Both the position numbers and the translations under genes were made by a program. Below, piece by piece: positions 53,874-62,900 of a DNA stretch of 64,000 bases (positions within the stretch are counted from its first letter, which is position 1; every line of letters starts with the position of its first letter). The stretch is from Sphingomonas kyeonggiensis. GTDB lineage: Bacteria; Pseudomonadota; Alphaproteobacteria; Sphingomonadales; Sphingomonadaceae. The DNA is taken from NCBI RefSeq assembly GCF_014204495.1, contig NZ_JACHLN010000001.1, positions 1,364,001 through 1,428,000 of the forward strand. The letters are read 5' to 3'. A model generated the notes under the pieces. That model saw nothing but the letters and a program-made list of their open reading frames with translations, did no database searches and had not been told where the DNA came from.

Positions 53874-56741
53874 ATGAAATCGTTCCTGATGCTTTGCAGC
53901 GCGGCCAGCTGTGCGCTGGCGATCGGCGCCGCGATGCCGGCCGCTGCGCAGCAGGCACCCGCCGCCGCGCCGGCCAAGGCTGAGGCCAAGCCGGTGCCGG
54001 TCGCCGAGCTCGTGAAGAAGGTCGACATCCCGTATGAGAGCTTCACGCTCAAGAACGGCCTGCGCGTGCTCGTCCACACCGATCGCAAGGCGCCGATCGT
54101 CGCGGTCTCGACCTGGTACGATGTCGGCTCGAAGCATGAGCCCGCGGGCAAGACCGGTTTCGCCCATCTGTTCGAGCATCTGATGTTCAACGGCTCGGAA
54201 AACGCCCCCGGCGATTTCTTCGAGCCGCTCAAGCAGGTCGGCGCCACCGATTTCAACGGCACCACCAGCTTCGATCGCACCAATTATTTCGAGACCGTGC
54301 CGCGCCCGGCGCTCGATCGCGCGCTGTTCCTCGAGAGCGACCGCATGGGCTATCTGCTCGGCGCGATCACCCAGGACGTGCTCGACGAGCAGCGCGGCGT
54401 CGTCCAGAACGAGAAGCGTCAGGGCGACAACCAGCCTTACGGCCTGGTCTATTACAAGGTGCTCGAGGAACTGCTCGGCACCACCCCCTATGGCCATAAC
54501 GTCATCGGCTCGATGGCCGATCTCGATGCCGCCAGCCTCGACGACGTCAAGAACTGGTTCCGCTCGCACTACGGCCCGAACAACGCGATCCTGGTGCTCG
54601 CCGGCGATATCGACGCGAAGGAAGCCAAGCCGCTCGTCGAGAAGTATTTCGGGGCGATCCCGGCCGGCCCCAAGAGCGTGCTGCCCAAGGTGACCGTGCC
54701 GACGCTGCCTGCGGCCAAGACGGTTACGATCAAGGACAGCGTGGCCGCCACGCTGATCCTGCGCAGCTGGGCGGTGCCCGGCCTCAACGACAAGGATGCG
54801 GTGCCGCTCAGCGTCTTCGCCTCGGTGCTCGGCGGCCTCGCCAGCTCGCGGCTCGACAATGAGCTGGTCCGCAAGGACAAGACCGCGGTGCAGGTCTCGT
54901 CCGGCATCCAGTCGATGGCGCAGCTCGGCATCTTCACGGTCCAGGCCGTGGTGAAGCCCGGCGTCGATCCGGCGGTGGTCTCCAAGCGGCTCGACGAGAT
55001 CCTCGCCGATCTGCTCAAGAGCGGCCCGACCGCGGACGAAGTGACCCGCGTCGCCACCACCAAGGTCTCGGGCCGCATCTCGGGGCTGGAATCGGTCGGC
55101 GGCTTCGGCGGCAAGGCCGTGGCGCTGGCTTCGGGCGAGCTCTATTCGAACGATCCGCTGTTCTTCAAGAAGGAGCTGGAGGCGACCGCGAAGGTCACGC
55201 CGGCCGAAGTGAAGGCGGCGGCGAACAAGTGGCTCAACCGCCCGGCGCTCACCGTGATGGTCGTGCCCGGCCAGCGCGAGGCCTATCAGGAAGCGACCGC
55301 CGTCGCCGCCAAGCCGGCTGCGGAAGGCGCCAAGGCCGAGCCGGTCAAGGGCACGCGCGGTGCGCTGCCGGCGGTGTCGCCGATCGGCGACCTCGTCTTC
55401 CCGAAGGTGGAGCGCACCAAGCTCTCGAACGGCATCGAGCTGATCTACGCGAACCGCACCGCGGTGCCGGTCACCCAGGTCGAGATGAGCTTCGACGCGG
55501 GCGTTGCCGCCGATCCGTCGGAGAAGCTGGGCACCCAGCGCCTGACGCTCAACATGATGGACGAGGGTACCACCAGCCTCGATTCGACGGCGCTGGCCGA
55601 AGCGCGTGAGCGCCTCGGCGCGGGCATCAGCTCGGGCAGCTCGGCGGACCGCACCTATCTCAGCGTCGATGCGCCGAGCCCGAACCTGGCGGGCGCGCTC
55701 GATCTGTTCGCCGATGTCGTCGAGCACCCGGCCTTCGCCCCGGCCGAGCTGGAGCGCGTGCGCGGCCAGTCGCTCACCGGCATCGCCCAGGAGCTGACCA
55801 CGCCGCAGAGCCTCGCCAGCCGCATGACGCCGCGTGTGCTCTACCCGGCCGCCAGCCCCTATGCGAAGCTGGGCGCCGGCTCGGGCGACCCGGCCGTGGT
55901 CAAGACGATCACCCGTGACGACCTCGTCGCCTGGCACAAGGCGTGGATCCGCCCGGACAAGGCCAAGATCTTCGTCGTCAGCGATCGTCCGCTCGCCGAG
56001 ATCAAGGCGGCGCTCGAGGCACGCTTCGGCGGCTGGAAGGTCGATGGCCCGGCGGGCACCAAGGCGTTCGCCGCCGCCAGCCAGGCGGTGACGCCCAAGA
56101 TCATCCTGATCGACCGGCCGAACTCGCCCCAGTCGCTGATCGTCGCGGCGCAGCTCACCCCGGTCGATCCCTTCGCCGACACGCTCGCGGTGGCGACGGC
56201 CAACCAGGCGCTCGGCTCGGGCTTCCTGTCGCGCATCAACATGGACCTGCGCGAGGCCAAGCACTGGTCCTACGGCGCCGGCGGCGGCTTCAACTTCATG
56301 GAGCACGCGGTCCCCTACACGATCAGCGCCCCGGTCCAGGCCGACAAGACGGGCGATTCGATCAAGGCGATCCAGCAGCAGGTGAAGGACTTCCTCACCA
56401 CCAAGGGCGTCACGCCCGAGGAGCTGACCCGCGAAGTCAATGGCTCGACTCGCGAACTGCCCGGCCGCTTCGAAACCTCGGACGCGGTGCTCAACGCGAT
56501 GCAGCAGAACGACATCCGGCGCCGTCCGGACGACTATTTCAGCACCATCGCGCAAAAATATCGCGCGCTCACCATTCCGCAGCTTGACGCTGCGGCACGC
56601 GCGGCTCTCGACCCGAACAAGTTCGTCTACGTGGTCGTGGGCGACGCTTCCAAGGTCCGGCCGCAGCTTGACAGCATCGGCCTCCCCGTCGAGGTGGTTC
56701 CGGCAGCGTCGCTGGCGAGCACCAAGCCGGCGGGCAACTAA
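53874..56741 (+). CDS. Exported two-unit M16-family zinc peptidase
   Basis: This 955-residue protein has a signal peptide (SAASCALAIGAAMPAAAQQ) and two M16 units in one chain. The first carries the inverted zinc motif HLFEH (residues 98-102) and a distal Glu in VVQNEKRQG, so it is catalytic. The second starts about residue 510 (LSNGIELIYANRTAVPVTQV) and has no HxxEH, so it is the structural half, as in pitrilysin-like enzymes. These proteases degrade peptides inside a closed chamber. A weak TTGCGG-16-TATGCT promoter lies about 40 nt upstream. A small beta-rich protein gene follows 14 nt after the stop. Confidence 0.93.
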   Translation: MKSFLMLCSAASCALAIGAAMPAAAQQAPAAAPAKAEAKPVPVAELVKKVDIPYESFTLKNGLRVLVHTDRKAPIVAVSTWYDVGSKHEPAGKTGFAHLFEHLMFNGSENAPGDFFEPLKQVGATDFNGTTSFDRTNYFETVPRPALDRALFLESDRMGYLLGAITQDVLDEQRGVVQNEKRQGDNQPYGLVYYKVLEELLGTTPYGHNVIGSMADLDAASLDDVKNWFRSHYGPNNAILVLAGDIDAKEAKPLVEKYFGAIPAGPKSVLPKVTVPTLPAAKTVTIKDSVAATLILRSWAVPGLNDKDAVPLSVFASVLGGLASSRLDNELVRKDKTAVQVSSGIQSMAQLGIFTVQAVVKPGVDPAVVSKRLDEILADLLKSGPTADEVTRVATTKVSGRISGLESVGGFGGKAVALASGELYSNDPLFFKKELEATAKVTPAEVKAAANKWLNRPALTVMVVPGQREAYQEATAVAAKPAAEGAKAEPVKGTRGALPAVSPIGDLVFPKVERTKLSNGIELIYANRTAVPVTQVEMSFDAGVAADPSEKLGTQRLTLNMMDEGTTSLDSTALAEARERLGAGISSGSSADRTYLSVDAPSPNLAGALDLFADVVEHPAFAPAELERVRGQSLTGIAQELTTPQSLASRMTPRVLYPAASPYAKLGAGSGDPAVVKTITRDDLVAWHKAWIRPDKAKIFVVSDRPLAEIKAALEARFGGWKVDGPAGTKAFAAASQAVTPKIILIDRPNSPQSLIVAAQLTPVDPFADTLAVATANQALGSGFLSRINMDLREAKHWSYGAGGGFNFMEHAVPYTISAPVQADKTGDSIKAIQQQVKDFLTTKGVTPEELTREVNGSTRELPGRFETSDAVLNAMQQNDIRRRPDDYFSTIAQKYRALTIPQLDAAARAALDPNKFVYVVVGDASKVRPQLDSIGLPVEVVPAASLASTKPAGN

Positions 56742-56755
56742 TCAGGAGAGCTCTC

Positions 56756-57055
56756 ATGGCGAATGTGGATGGCAGCTGGAACACGGTCGTGAAGTCGCCG
56801 CTCGGTGACCAGGCGGCGGTGTTCACCGTGACCAGCAACGGCGATACCTTCACCGGCACCTTCGCGGGCGCGATGGGCAATGCCGAAGCCAAGGACGGCA
56901 AGGTGAGCGGTGACACCCTGACCTGGTCGATGGACGTCTCGGTTCCCATGCCGATGACGCTGACCGGCGAAGCGACCGTGGACGGCGATACGATCACCGG
57001 CACCGTCACTGCCGGCGCGTTCGGCGCTTTCCCGCTCACCGGCTCGCGCGCCTAA
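56756..57055 (+). CDS. Small beta-rich protein (lipocalin-like repeat domain)
   Basis: This 99-residue protein is made of alternating beta strands with G-D-T-x-T-G repeats (GDTFTGTFAG, SGDTLTWSM, VDGDTITGTVTAG), like a small calycin-type barrel. Similar units are found as C-terminal domains of secreted amidohydrolases and peptidases; here it is a stand-alone protein without signal peptide. It begins 14 nt after the M16 peptidase gene, following CAGGAGAG, so the two are co-transcribed. Function unknown. A strong terminator follows. Confidence 0.75.
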   Translation: MANVDGSWNTVVKSPLGDQAAVFTVTSNGDTFTGTFAGAMGNAEAKDGKVSGDTLTWSMDVSVPMPMTLTGEATVDGDTITGTVTAGAFGAFPLTGSRA

Positions 57056-57078
57056 GCACGCGGCCGCAAGGCAAAACG

Positions 57079-57119
57079 AGGCGCCCGTCCCGCACCCGCG
57101 GGGCGGGCGCCTTGCTTTT
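57079..57119 (+). terminator. Rho-independent terminator after the M16 operon
   Basis: A 15-bp stem (AGGCGCCCGTCCCGC with GCGGGGCGGGCGCCT, one G-T pair) around ACCC is followed by TGCTTTT. It ends the M16/small-protein unit. Confidence 0.85.
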
Positions 57120-57128
57120 GGGCTTCTC

Positions 57129-57155
57129 AAGCCCTCCCCTTCAGGGGAGGGGCTT
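57129..57155. repeat. Half-copy of a second palindromic repeat (family 2)
   Basis: AAGCCCCTCCCC-type arms (AAGCCCTCCCCT and GGGGAGGGGCTT) flank TCA. The same arm occurs in the larger element at 59871-59976. Confidence 0.6.
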
Positions 57156-57210
57156 TCATAGGCCACGCACTCCGCTATGGGCTGAACCCGGGTTCACAAA
57201 AGGGGATGAC

Positions 57211-58155
57211 ATGGCGGGCGGTCTGGTCGCATTGCTGGATGACGTGGCGGCGATAGCCAAGCTGGCGGCGGCCTCGCTCGACGATGTCGCGGGCGCCGCG
57301 GGCCGCGCGGGCACCAAGGCGGCGGGCGTGGTGATCGACGATGCCGCGGTCACCCCGCGCTACGTCGTCGGCCTCACCCCGGACCGCGAGCTGCCGATCA
57401 TCTGGAAGATCACGCTCGGCTCGCTGCGCAACAAGCTGCTCTTCATCCTGCCGGTCGCGCTGCTGCTCAGCGCCTTCGCGCCCTGGGCGGTCACCCCGCT
57501 GCTGATGCTCGGCGGATCGTACCTCTGCTTCGAGGCGGCCGAGAAGATCATCGAGGCGCTGGCCGGCCATCATGCCGAAGAGGAAGTCGCCGAGATCGCC
57601 AGCCCGGAGGAGCTCGAGAAGCGCCAGGTCAGCGGCGCGGTCCGCACCGATTTCATCCTCTCGGCCGAGATCATGGCGATCGCGCTGGCCGAGCTGCCCG
57701 ACGCCTCGCTGCCGATGCGCGCGGCGGCGCTGGCGGCGGTGGCGGTGGCGATCACCGTCGGCGTCTACGGCGTGGTCGCGCTGATCGTGAAGATGGATGA
57801 CATCGGCCTGCACCTCAGCCGCAAGCCGTCGGCCGGCGCGCGCCAGCTTGGTGCCGGGCTGGTCAAGGCGATGCCGGTGCTGCTCACCGCGCTGTCGCAT
57901 ATCGGTGTCGCCGCGATGGTCTGGGTTGGCGGCGGCATCCTGCTGCACGGGCTCGAGGTATTCCACCTCGGCGCGATCCCGCACTTCGTCCATCACATCG
58001 CCGAAGTCGCCGGCCATGCCGTGCCCTTCGCCCAGGGTTTCGTGGAGTGGCTGGTCGGCGCGATCGGCGCGGGCATCTGCGGGCTGATCGTCGGCGCGGT
58101 GATCGCCGGGCTGCTGCACCTGGTACCGAAGAAGAAGGCGGCAGCAGCCCATTAA
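57211..58155 (+). CDS. DUF808 (YedI-like) membrane protein
   Basis: This 314-residue protein matches DUF808: GGLVALLDDVAAIAKLAAAS at the start, AAGVVIDDAAVTPRYVVGLT, LFILPVALLLSAFAPW, GGSYLCFEAAEKIIE and TDFILSAEIMAIAL. It has about five to six membrane segments. The function is unknown; it is possibly a transporter or envelope factor. ATG at 57211 follows AAAAGGGG. The full repeat copy C begins 3 nt after its stop. Confidence 0.88.
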   Translation: MAGGLVALLDDVAAIAKLAAASLDDVAGAAGRAGTKAAGVVIDDAAVTPRYVVGLTPDRELPIIWKITLGSLRNKLLFILPVALLLSAFAPWAVTPLLMLGGSYLCFEAAEKIIEALAGHHAEEEVAEIASPEELEKRQVSGAVRTDFILSAEIMAIALAELPDASLPMRAAALAAVAVAITVGVYGVVALIVKMDDIGLHLSRKPSAGARQLGAGLVKAMPVLLTALSHIGVAAMVWVGGGILLHGLEVFHLGAIPHFVHHIAEVAGHAVPFAQGFVEWLVGAIGAGICGLIVGAVIAGLLHLVPKKKAAAAH

Positions 58156-58157
58156 TG

Positions 58158-58235
58158 GTTCCCCGGCGAAAGCCGGGGCCCAGGGTTTCTCTGCAGTGTC
58201 GCTTGTGGCCCTGGACCCCGGCTTTCGCCGGGGAT
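58158..58235. repeat. Composite palindromic repeat, full copy C (family 1)
   Basis: It has the same orientation as copies A and B, with one mismatch in the inner stem. It fills the convergent gap between DUF808 and purK almost completely and is the only candidate terminator for both. Confidence 0.9.
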
Positions 58236-58251
58236 CAGCAGAGCGAGGGCC

Positions 58252-59324
58252 TCAGCCCCGCTTCACCCGCGTGACATGCCCCATCTTGCGCCCCGGGCGC
58301 ACATCGCCCTTGCCGTAGAGGTGCAAATGCGTGCCCGGCTCGGCGAGCAGCTCGGCCCAGCGATGGGCGTCCTCGCCGATCAGGTTCTCCATCTCGATCG
58401 CGGTACCGGTAAGTCCGGTCGAGCCGAGCGGCAGGCCGCAGATCGCGCGGATATGGTTCTCGAACTGCGAGCATTCGGCGCCTTCGATCGTCCAGTGCCC
58501 GGAGTTGTGCACGCGCGGCGCCATCTCGTTGAACACGGGGCCTTCGTCGGTCGCGAAGAATTCGAGCGTCAGCACGCCGACATGGCCCAGCGCCTCGGCG
58601 ACGCGGCCGGCCAGCGTCGCCGCTTCGGTCCAGTGGCGGGCGATCTCGGCGGGAGCGGGCACGGTCGACTTGTCGAGGATGCCGTCCTTGTGCTCGTTCC
58701 AGGGCGGTGGATAGCTCGCCAGCGAGCCATCGACGCCGCGCACCGTGATGATCGAGAATTCGTGGCTGAAGGTGACGAAGCCCTCGAGGATCGCCGGACG
58801 CTCGCCGATCTCTTCCCAGGCGCTCGCCGCCTCGGCGACGTCGCGGATGCGCACCTGGCCCTTGCCGTCATAGCCGAGCCGCAGCGTCTTCAGGATCGAG
58901 GGTGCGCCGATCTCGGCGATCGCCGCCTCGAGCTGCTCGCGCGTCTCGACCAGCGCCCAGGGCGCGGTGCGGCCGCCGAGCGCGGCGACGAACGCCTTTT
59001 CCCGCGCGCGGTCCTGCGCGATCGACAGGCTCTGCGCACCGGGGCGCACCGGCACCTTGCCGGCGAGGAACTCGACCGGGCCGACCGCGATATTCTCGAA
59101 CTCATAGGTGATCACGTCGCACTGGGCGGCGAGCTCATCGAGGACGATGCGGCTGTGATAATCGGCGCGGGTGTAGCTGGACGCGGTCTGCGCGGCGACG
59201 CTCTCCTCGTCGGGCGCCAGCACATGGGTACGATAGCCGAGCTGGGCTGCGGCGACCGCGAGCATGCGGCCGAGCTGGCCGCCGCCCAGGATGCCGATGG
59301 TCGAGCCGGGGGGCAGGGGCGCGG

Positions 59325-59328
<4 letters not shown>
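58252..59328 (-). CDS. purK: 5-(carboxyamino)imidazole ribonucleotide synthase
   Basis: This 358-residue ATP-grasp enzyme converts AIR, bicarbonate and ATP to N5-CAIR in purine synthesis. It has [49 protein letters not shown] and [22 protein letters not shown] at 59328 overlaps the purE stop as ATGA, giving a purEK unit. Copy C of the repeat follows its stop. Confidence 0.96.
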
Positions 59329-59804
<476 letters not shown>

Positions 59805-59870
59805 GTCTTGCCCCAAGCTGTTGGAAGCGCGCTGACTAGAGCGAAGGGCCGGGGAGGGCAACATACTTAA

Positions 59871-59976
59871 AGCCCCTCTCCTTCAGGGGAGGGGTTGGGG
59901 AGGGGGACTCTCCGCAAGCACAGGTCTCCATGAGACTCTGCCCCACCCCAAACCCCTCCCCCGAGGGGGAGGGGCT
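59871..59976. repeat. Large composite palindrome (family 2)
   Basis: Left arm 59871-59906 and right arm 59941-59976 are inverted copies (about 30 of 36 positions alike). Each arm is itself a hairpin of the type CCCCTC...GAGGGG followed by a TTGGGG-like run. They flank a 34-nt centre. It lies between the purE start and the gpmA stop. The sequence is unrelated to family 1 but the architecture is the same. Confidence 0.75.
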
Positions 59977-59985
59977 CAAGATCGA

Positions 59986-60672
59986 TCACCGCTCGCTCAG
60001 ATAATAGCGATCCACCGCGTTCAGCTGGTCGTCCAGCTCATAGACGATCGGCGCGCCGGTCGGGATCTCGAGGCTGACGATCTCCTCGTCGGGAATGCCC
60101 GACAGGTGCTTCACCAGCGCGCGCAGCGAATTGCCGTGTGCCGCGATCAGCACGCGCTTGCCGGCCTTCAGCTCCGGCGCGATCGTTTCTTCCCAATAGG
60201 GCAGCACGCGCGCGATCGTGTCCTTGAGCGATTCGGTCTGCGGGATCGGCACGCCGTGATAGCGCTCGTCCTTGGCGAGGTCCCAGGGCGAGCCTTCCTC
60301 CGGCAGCGGCGGCGGCACGTCGAAGCTGCGGCGCCAGATCTTCACCTGCTCATCGCCATGCTTGGCCGCGGTCTCGGCCTTGTTGAGCCCGGTCAGGCCG
60401 CCATAATGGCGCTCGTTGAGCTTCCAGCTCTTCTCCTCGGGCAGCCACAGCCGGCCCATCGCTTCCAGGGCGAGGTGCAGCGTCTTGATCGCGCGGCTCT
60501 GGAAGCTGGTGAAGCACAGGTCGAAGTCGAGCCCCTTCTCCTTCATCAGCACGCCGGCGGCGGTCGCCTCGGCGACGCCCTGCTCGGTCAGGTCGACGTC
60601 CCACCAGCCGGTGAAGCGGTTCTCGAGGTTCCAGGCCGACTGGCCGTGGCGGATCAGGACAAGCGTGGGCAT
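59986..60672 (-). CDS. gpmA: 2,3-bisphosphoglycerate-dependent phosphoglycerate mutase
   Basis: This 228-residue enzyme interconverts 3- and 2-phosphoglycerate in glycolysis. It has the catalytic [20 protein letters not shown] (phosphohistidine in RHG), [37 protein letters not shown] and [23 protein letters not shown] at 60672 follows GGAG. The family 2 palindrome lies just beyond its stop. Confidence 0.96.
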   Translation of the reverse strand: MPTLVLIRHGQSAWNLENRFTGWWDVDLTEQGVAEATAAGVLMKEKGLDFDLCFTSFQSRAIKTLHLALEAMGRLWLPEEKSWKLNERHYGGLTGLNKAETAAKHGDEQVKIWRRSFDVPPPLPEEGSPWDLAKDERYHGVPIPQTESLKDTIARVLPYWEETIAPELKAGKRVLIAAHGNSLRALVKHLSGIPDEEIVSLEIPTGAPIVYELDDQLNAVDRYYLSER

Positions 60673-60748
60673 CGGGGAACTCCTTGCAACCGGTTGAGGG
60701 CGCTCTTAGCGGCAGCAGCGACAGGGACAAGCGCAAGGGAGTCGCAAG

Positions 60749-61471
60749 ATGGCGATCGTTCGGCAAACTCTGGTGTATCAAGGCTCCGGCGGCCCGTTCG
60801 AAGGCGTGATCGCCTATGAGGACGAAGTGACAACGGCGCGCCCCGGCGTGCTCGTGCTGCCGAACGTGCTCGGCCAGAAGGAAGCCGACAACGTCCATGC
60901 CGAGAATCTCGCCAAGCTCGGCTATGTCGCGCTGGCGGCCGACGTCTATGGCCAGGGCAAGCGGACGCAGCACGGCCCCGATGCCGGCATCTACATGAAC
61001 CAGCTCAATGCCGATCGCGCGCTGCTGCGCGACCGGCTGGAGGCATCGCTCGAGGCGCTGGCCAGCTTCGGCAATGTCGATCCCGGCAAGCTGGCGGCGA
61101 TCGGCTTCTGCTTCGGCGGCAAATGCGTGCTCGACATGGCGCGCAGCGGGCTGCCGATCCTCGGCGGCGTCTCCTTCCACGGCGTCTATGACCAGCCGGA
61201 CTATTTCACGGTCTCGCCGATCAAGGCGAAGCTGCTGGTCTGCCATGGCTGGGAAGACCCGATCGCGCCGCCCGAGAAGACCGTGGCGCTGGCGCAGGAG
61301 CTGACCGAATCGGGCGCCGACTGGCAGATCCACGCCTATGGCCATGCCGGCCACGCCTTTACCGACCAGGATCGCAAGACCTCGACCGTGCCCGGCGTGG
61401 TCTATGAGCCGAAGGCGGACCGGCGCAGCTGGCAGGCGATGACCAACTTCCTCGAAGAGGTGTTCGCCTGA
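60749..61471 (+). CDS. Dienelactone hydrolase family protein
   Basis: This 240-residue alpha/beta hydrolase has the DLH nucleophile elbow IGFCFGGKCVLDMA with Cys in place of Ser, an Asp in CHGWEDPIAPPEK and a His in YGHAGHAFTDQ. The Cys-Asp-His triad fits dienelactone hydrolases, which open cyclic lactones in chlorocatechol breakdown, though many members have other ester substrates. No aromatic-degradation genes are adjacent. ATG at 60749 follows AAGGGA. It is divergent from gpmA; full repeat copy D follows. Confidence 0.9.
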   Translation: MAIVRQTLVYQGSGGPFEGVIAYEDEVTTARPGVLVLPNVLGQKEADNVHAENLAKLGYVALAADVYGQGKRTQHGPDAGIYMNQLNADRALLRDRLEASLEALASFGNVDPGKLAAIGFCFGGKCVLDMARSGLPILGGVSFHGVYDQPDYFTVSPIKAKLLVCHGWEDPIAPPEKTVALAQELTESGADWQIHAYGHAGHAFTDQDRKTSTVPGVVYEPKADRRSWQAMTNFLEEVFA

Positions 61472-61500
61472 GCGGCGGGATTTCCGCGCTTTCCTTCGCT

Positions 61501-61579
61501 GTTCCTCGGCGAAAGCCGGGGCCCAGGGTTTCTCTTCCGAGCCGCTTGTGGCCCTGGGCCCCGGCTTTCGCCGGGGAAC
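61501..61579. repeat. Composite palindromic repeat, full copy D (family 1)
   Basis: It has the same orientation as A-C, with changes in the outer left arm (GTTCCTCGGC) and in the loop. It lies between two genes on the plus strand (dienelactone hydrolase and FUSC). Confidence 0.88.
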
Positions 61580-61630
61580 CGAGCACCGAAAGGTCGATCC
61601 TTTGATCCGCACCGCTGATCGAGTCGGGAT

Positions 61631-62725
61631 TTGGGAGAGGTGAAGCCACCCCGCCCCAAGCTGCTGGACCGCATCACGTCCCGCACGATCGACGAGGTGG
61701 AAGTCGTCGCCTCGGTGCTGCTGGCGATCGCGGTGGCGCACTGGCTGGGCGCCGCGAACGTCTATTGGGCGGCCTTTGCCGGCTACATGGTGATGCGCGG
61801 CCATGCCGGCGAGACGTTGGTGCGCGGGCTGCTGCGCATCACCGGCACCGGCGCGGGCGGCCTGCTCGCGCTCGCCGCCGCGCCGTTCCTCGGCTGGTGG
61901 CCGGCGGCGGCCGCGGCCCTGTTCCTCGTCGGCGGCGGCGCGCTCTATGCCGCCATCACCGCCAGGCGCTCCTATGCCTGGCTGTTCTTCGGGCTCACCT
62001 TCGCGATGGTCGTGCTCGACAAGCTCGCCCATCCGCATGTCGCGCTCGCCAGCTTCGTCGAGACCCGGGTGCTGGAGACGGTGGCGGGCACGCTCGCCTG
62101 TGTCGCGGTCAGCCTCGCCTCGACGCTCACCCTGCGCCGGCGCTGGCCGGCAACGCCCGCGCCGCGCCCCGCCGGGCTCGGCTGGCATCCCGAAGCCGCG
62201 CGGCATGCGCTCCAGGGGGCGACGGCGCTGGCGCTGCTCGTCGGCCTGTCCGCCTGGCTGCATGTCCCGGCGCTGTCCCAGGCGGCGATCGGGATCATGG
62301 CGGTGATGCTGGTCCCCGCCGATTCGATCGGGGCGAGCGGGCTGCTGCCGGTCAGCCGCCGGCTGGTGCAGCGCTTCCTCGGCTGCCTGGCCGGTGCCGC
62401 GCTCGCCGCGCTCTTCCTGTTCGTCGCGCACGGATCGGCGCCCCTGCTGGTCCTCGGCACCGTGATCGGCGTGGTGATCGGCAAGCATCTCGAGAATGGC
62501 GACCATGCCCATCGCTATGTCGGCACCCAGTTCGCGCTGGCGATTCTCATCGTGCTGGTGCCGGACAGCTATGCCGATGCCGAGATCGGCCCGGCCCTGA
62601 TGCGACTCGCCGGGGTGCTGATCGGCTTCGCGGTGCTCGAGCCAGTGCTGCTCGCCTGGCACGGGATCGCGCCGCGCCGGCAAGTAGCGCGACAGTCAAA
62701 CAGCGACGGACCCGGCGATATCTAA
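61631..62725 (+). CDS. FUSC-family membrane protein
   Basis: This protein of about 364 residues has two blocks of hydrophobic segments separated by a soluble stretch. It fits the fusaric-acid-resistance/aromatic acid exporter pattern: VHWLGAANVYWAAFAGYMVM near the first block and LSQAAIGIMAVMLVPAD with RFLGCLAGAALAALFLF in the second. The family lacks a proven mechanism but often exports aromatic acids. The start is uncertain: TTG 61631 and GTG 61640 are both in frame, GGGAG lying too close to the GTG. Confidence 0.8.
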   Translation: MGEVKPPRPKLLDRITSRTIDEVEVVASVLLAIAVAHWLGAANVYWAAFAGYMVMRGHAGETLVRGLLRITGTGAGGLLALAAAPFLGWWPAAAAALFLVGGGALYAAITARRSYAWLFFGLTFAMVVLDKLAHPHVALASFVETRVLETVAGTLACVAVSLASTLTLRRRWPATPAPRPAGLGWHPEAARHALQGATALALLVGLSAWLHVPALSQAAIGIMAVMLVPADSIGASGLLPVSRRLVQRFLGCLAGAALAALFLFVAHGSAPLLVLGTVIGVVIGKHLENGDHAHRYVGTQFALAILIVLVPDSYADAEIGPALMRLAGVLIGFAVLEPVLLAWHGIAPRRQVARQSNSDGPGDI

Positions 62726-62815
62726 GGAAACCGGCGAGTCGCCCCGGATGGTTAACGAAATGCCTCCAGCAGCAACTAGGATTCATCCGTAAGGTGCGAC
62801 TACCATAAGGGTTCC

Positions 62816-62831
62816 CGCCGAATATTCGGCG
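62816..62831. promoter_or_regulatory. Perfect 16-bp palindrome upstream of the sigma-factor gene
   Basis: CGCCGAAT-ATTCGGCG is perfectly self-complementary with no spacer. It ends 69 nt before the sigma-factor start. Its position and symmetry fit an operator for a dimeric regulator. I found no convincing -35/-10 pair around it. Confidence 0.45.
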
Positions 62832-62900
62832 TCCGAGTCGCCGTTCATAAACCCCTCACGACAGCAGCCGAACGGTTGCAGAAGCAGGGGATTGCAGACC

